Shown piece after piece: positions 63,716 through 64,000 of a DNA stretch of 64,000 nt. Under the pieces are notes generated by a model. That model had not been told where the DNA came from. It did no database searches and was given only the letters and a program-made list of their open reading frames with translations. The translations under genes were made by a program, and so were the position numbers. How positions within the stretch are numbered: position 1 is the stretch's first letter; each line of letters opens with the position of its first letter. The DNA is from RYN-230 sp963718305 (GTDB lineage: Bacteria; Actinomycetota; Actinomycetes; Streptosporangiales; Streptosporangiaceae), in NCBI GenBank assembly GCA_963718305.1, contig CAVQZG010000010.1:1-64000 (forward strand). Reading direction: 5' to 3'.

Positions 63716-64000
63716 GGCCTGGTCCGGGGGATGCGCACCCGCACCGCGGCGACGTGCGCGGCCAGGTCCTCGGCCCCGCCCAGCGCGTCGATGTGCGGCG
63801 CGACCTCCGCCAGCGCCTCCCGTTCGTATTCGACCAGGTGAATGGCGCGCAGGAAGGTCAGCACGGACAGGCCCGCGGTGTGCCGGGCGGTGCCGCCGGT
63901 CGGCAGCACATGGTTGGAGCCCGCGAGGTAATCGCCGAGCGACACCGGGGCGTACGGGCCCACGAAGATGGCGCCGGCATTGCGGACCCGGCGGGCCAGT
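63712..64000 (-). CDS. hisD: Histidinol dehydrogenase, 3' part (runs off window)
   Basis: C-terminal about 95 codons of HisD, catalysing the last two steps of histidine synthesis. The frame is open to the window edge: VRNAGAIFVGPYAPVSLGDY, LAGSNHVLPTGGTARHTAGL and the final EALAEVAPHIDALGGAEDLA are conserved C-terminal blocks with the His/Asp zinc ligands of this region. The start and catalytic N-terminal part lie beyond base 64000. Confidence 0.95.
   Translation of the reverse strand, partial: LARRVRNAGAIFVGPYAPVSLGDYLAGSNHVLPTGGTARHTAGLSVLTFLRAIHLVEYEREALAEVAPHIDALGGAEDLAAHVAAVRVRIPRTRP

Overview
This 64 kb window is high-GC, densely coding actinomycete chromosome. Supporting traits are a PriA-type HisA in a histidine operon with no trpF in the window, a WhiJ/DUF397/anti-sigma-type ATPase cluster, an F420-type LLM oxidoreductase, polyphosphate glucokinase, an ANTAR regulator of the PdtaR type, RpsA with four S1 repeats and a DNA polymerase I with a degenerate proofreading domain. 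I infer a streptomycete- or Streptosporangiales-like organism; the family cannot be fixed from sequence alone. I see no prophage, insertion sequence or CRISPR array.

Layout. 0.2-7.8 kb holds redox and stress genes: LLM oxidoreductase, YjbR protein, quinone reductase, a divergent yceI/marR pair, aldo-keto reductase, PaiB-like protein, a double-VOC protein, a surface protein with Gly/Ser/Trp repeats and a small unknown protein. 7.8-11.9 kb is a minus-strand group for cytochrome oxidase copper assembly: CtaG-like protein, a lipoprotein, and an SCO1-type thioredoxin domain joined to a membrane module. 12.2-17.2 kb has a trypsin-like protease, an aldo-keto reductase, two WhiJ-like XRE regulators, one DUF397 protein and an RsbW-like ATPase. 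17.3-29.5 kb is one long minus-strand run for cell cycle and core metabolism: pyrG, nudix, ald, xerD, parA, a ribbon-helix-helix protein, scpA, scpB, rluB, aroH, tyrA, cmk, der. 29.7-42.3 kb has a DMT-type membrane protein, a HAD hydrolase, a lipoprotein, uvrB, coaE, rpsA, polA, a secreted galM and a hotdog thioesterase. 42.6-51.3 kb has pdtaR, a tRNA-Leu(CAA), pyk, gltD and gltB. 51.4-57.0 kb is lgt-trpA-trpB-trpC-Trp membrane protein-hisI, without the trpE I would expect. 57.0-59.3 kb has a TIGR03085 protein, a truncated FAD oxidoreductase and ppgK. 59.3-64.0 kb is the his operon (hisF, ridA, hisA/priA, hisH, hisB, hisC, hisD), with four-base stop/start overlaps at every junction except ridA-hisF; hisD runs off the right edge.

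Three results matter most. First, six genes (SCO fusion, a WhiJ-like regulator, tyrA, scpB, coaE, trpB) each carry one single-base frameshift, mostly at short G/C runs. Several are core genes, so consensus error in the assembly is the simplest explanation, and these proteins should be read as joined products. Second, a ~125-bp dispersed repeat sits immediately after the stop codons of two unrelated genes (the aldo-keto reductase at 4.7 kb and polA at 37.2 kb), sense-oriented in both cases. Third, a 97-nt multi-stem element with a perfect 19-bp outer stem lies between rpsA and coaE. Many intergenic gaps between convergent genes hold perfect GC-rich hairpins without a T tract, apparently bidirectional terminators.
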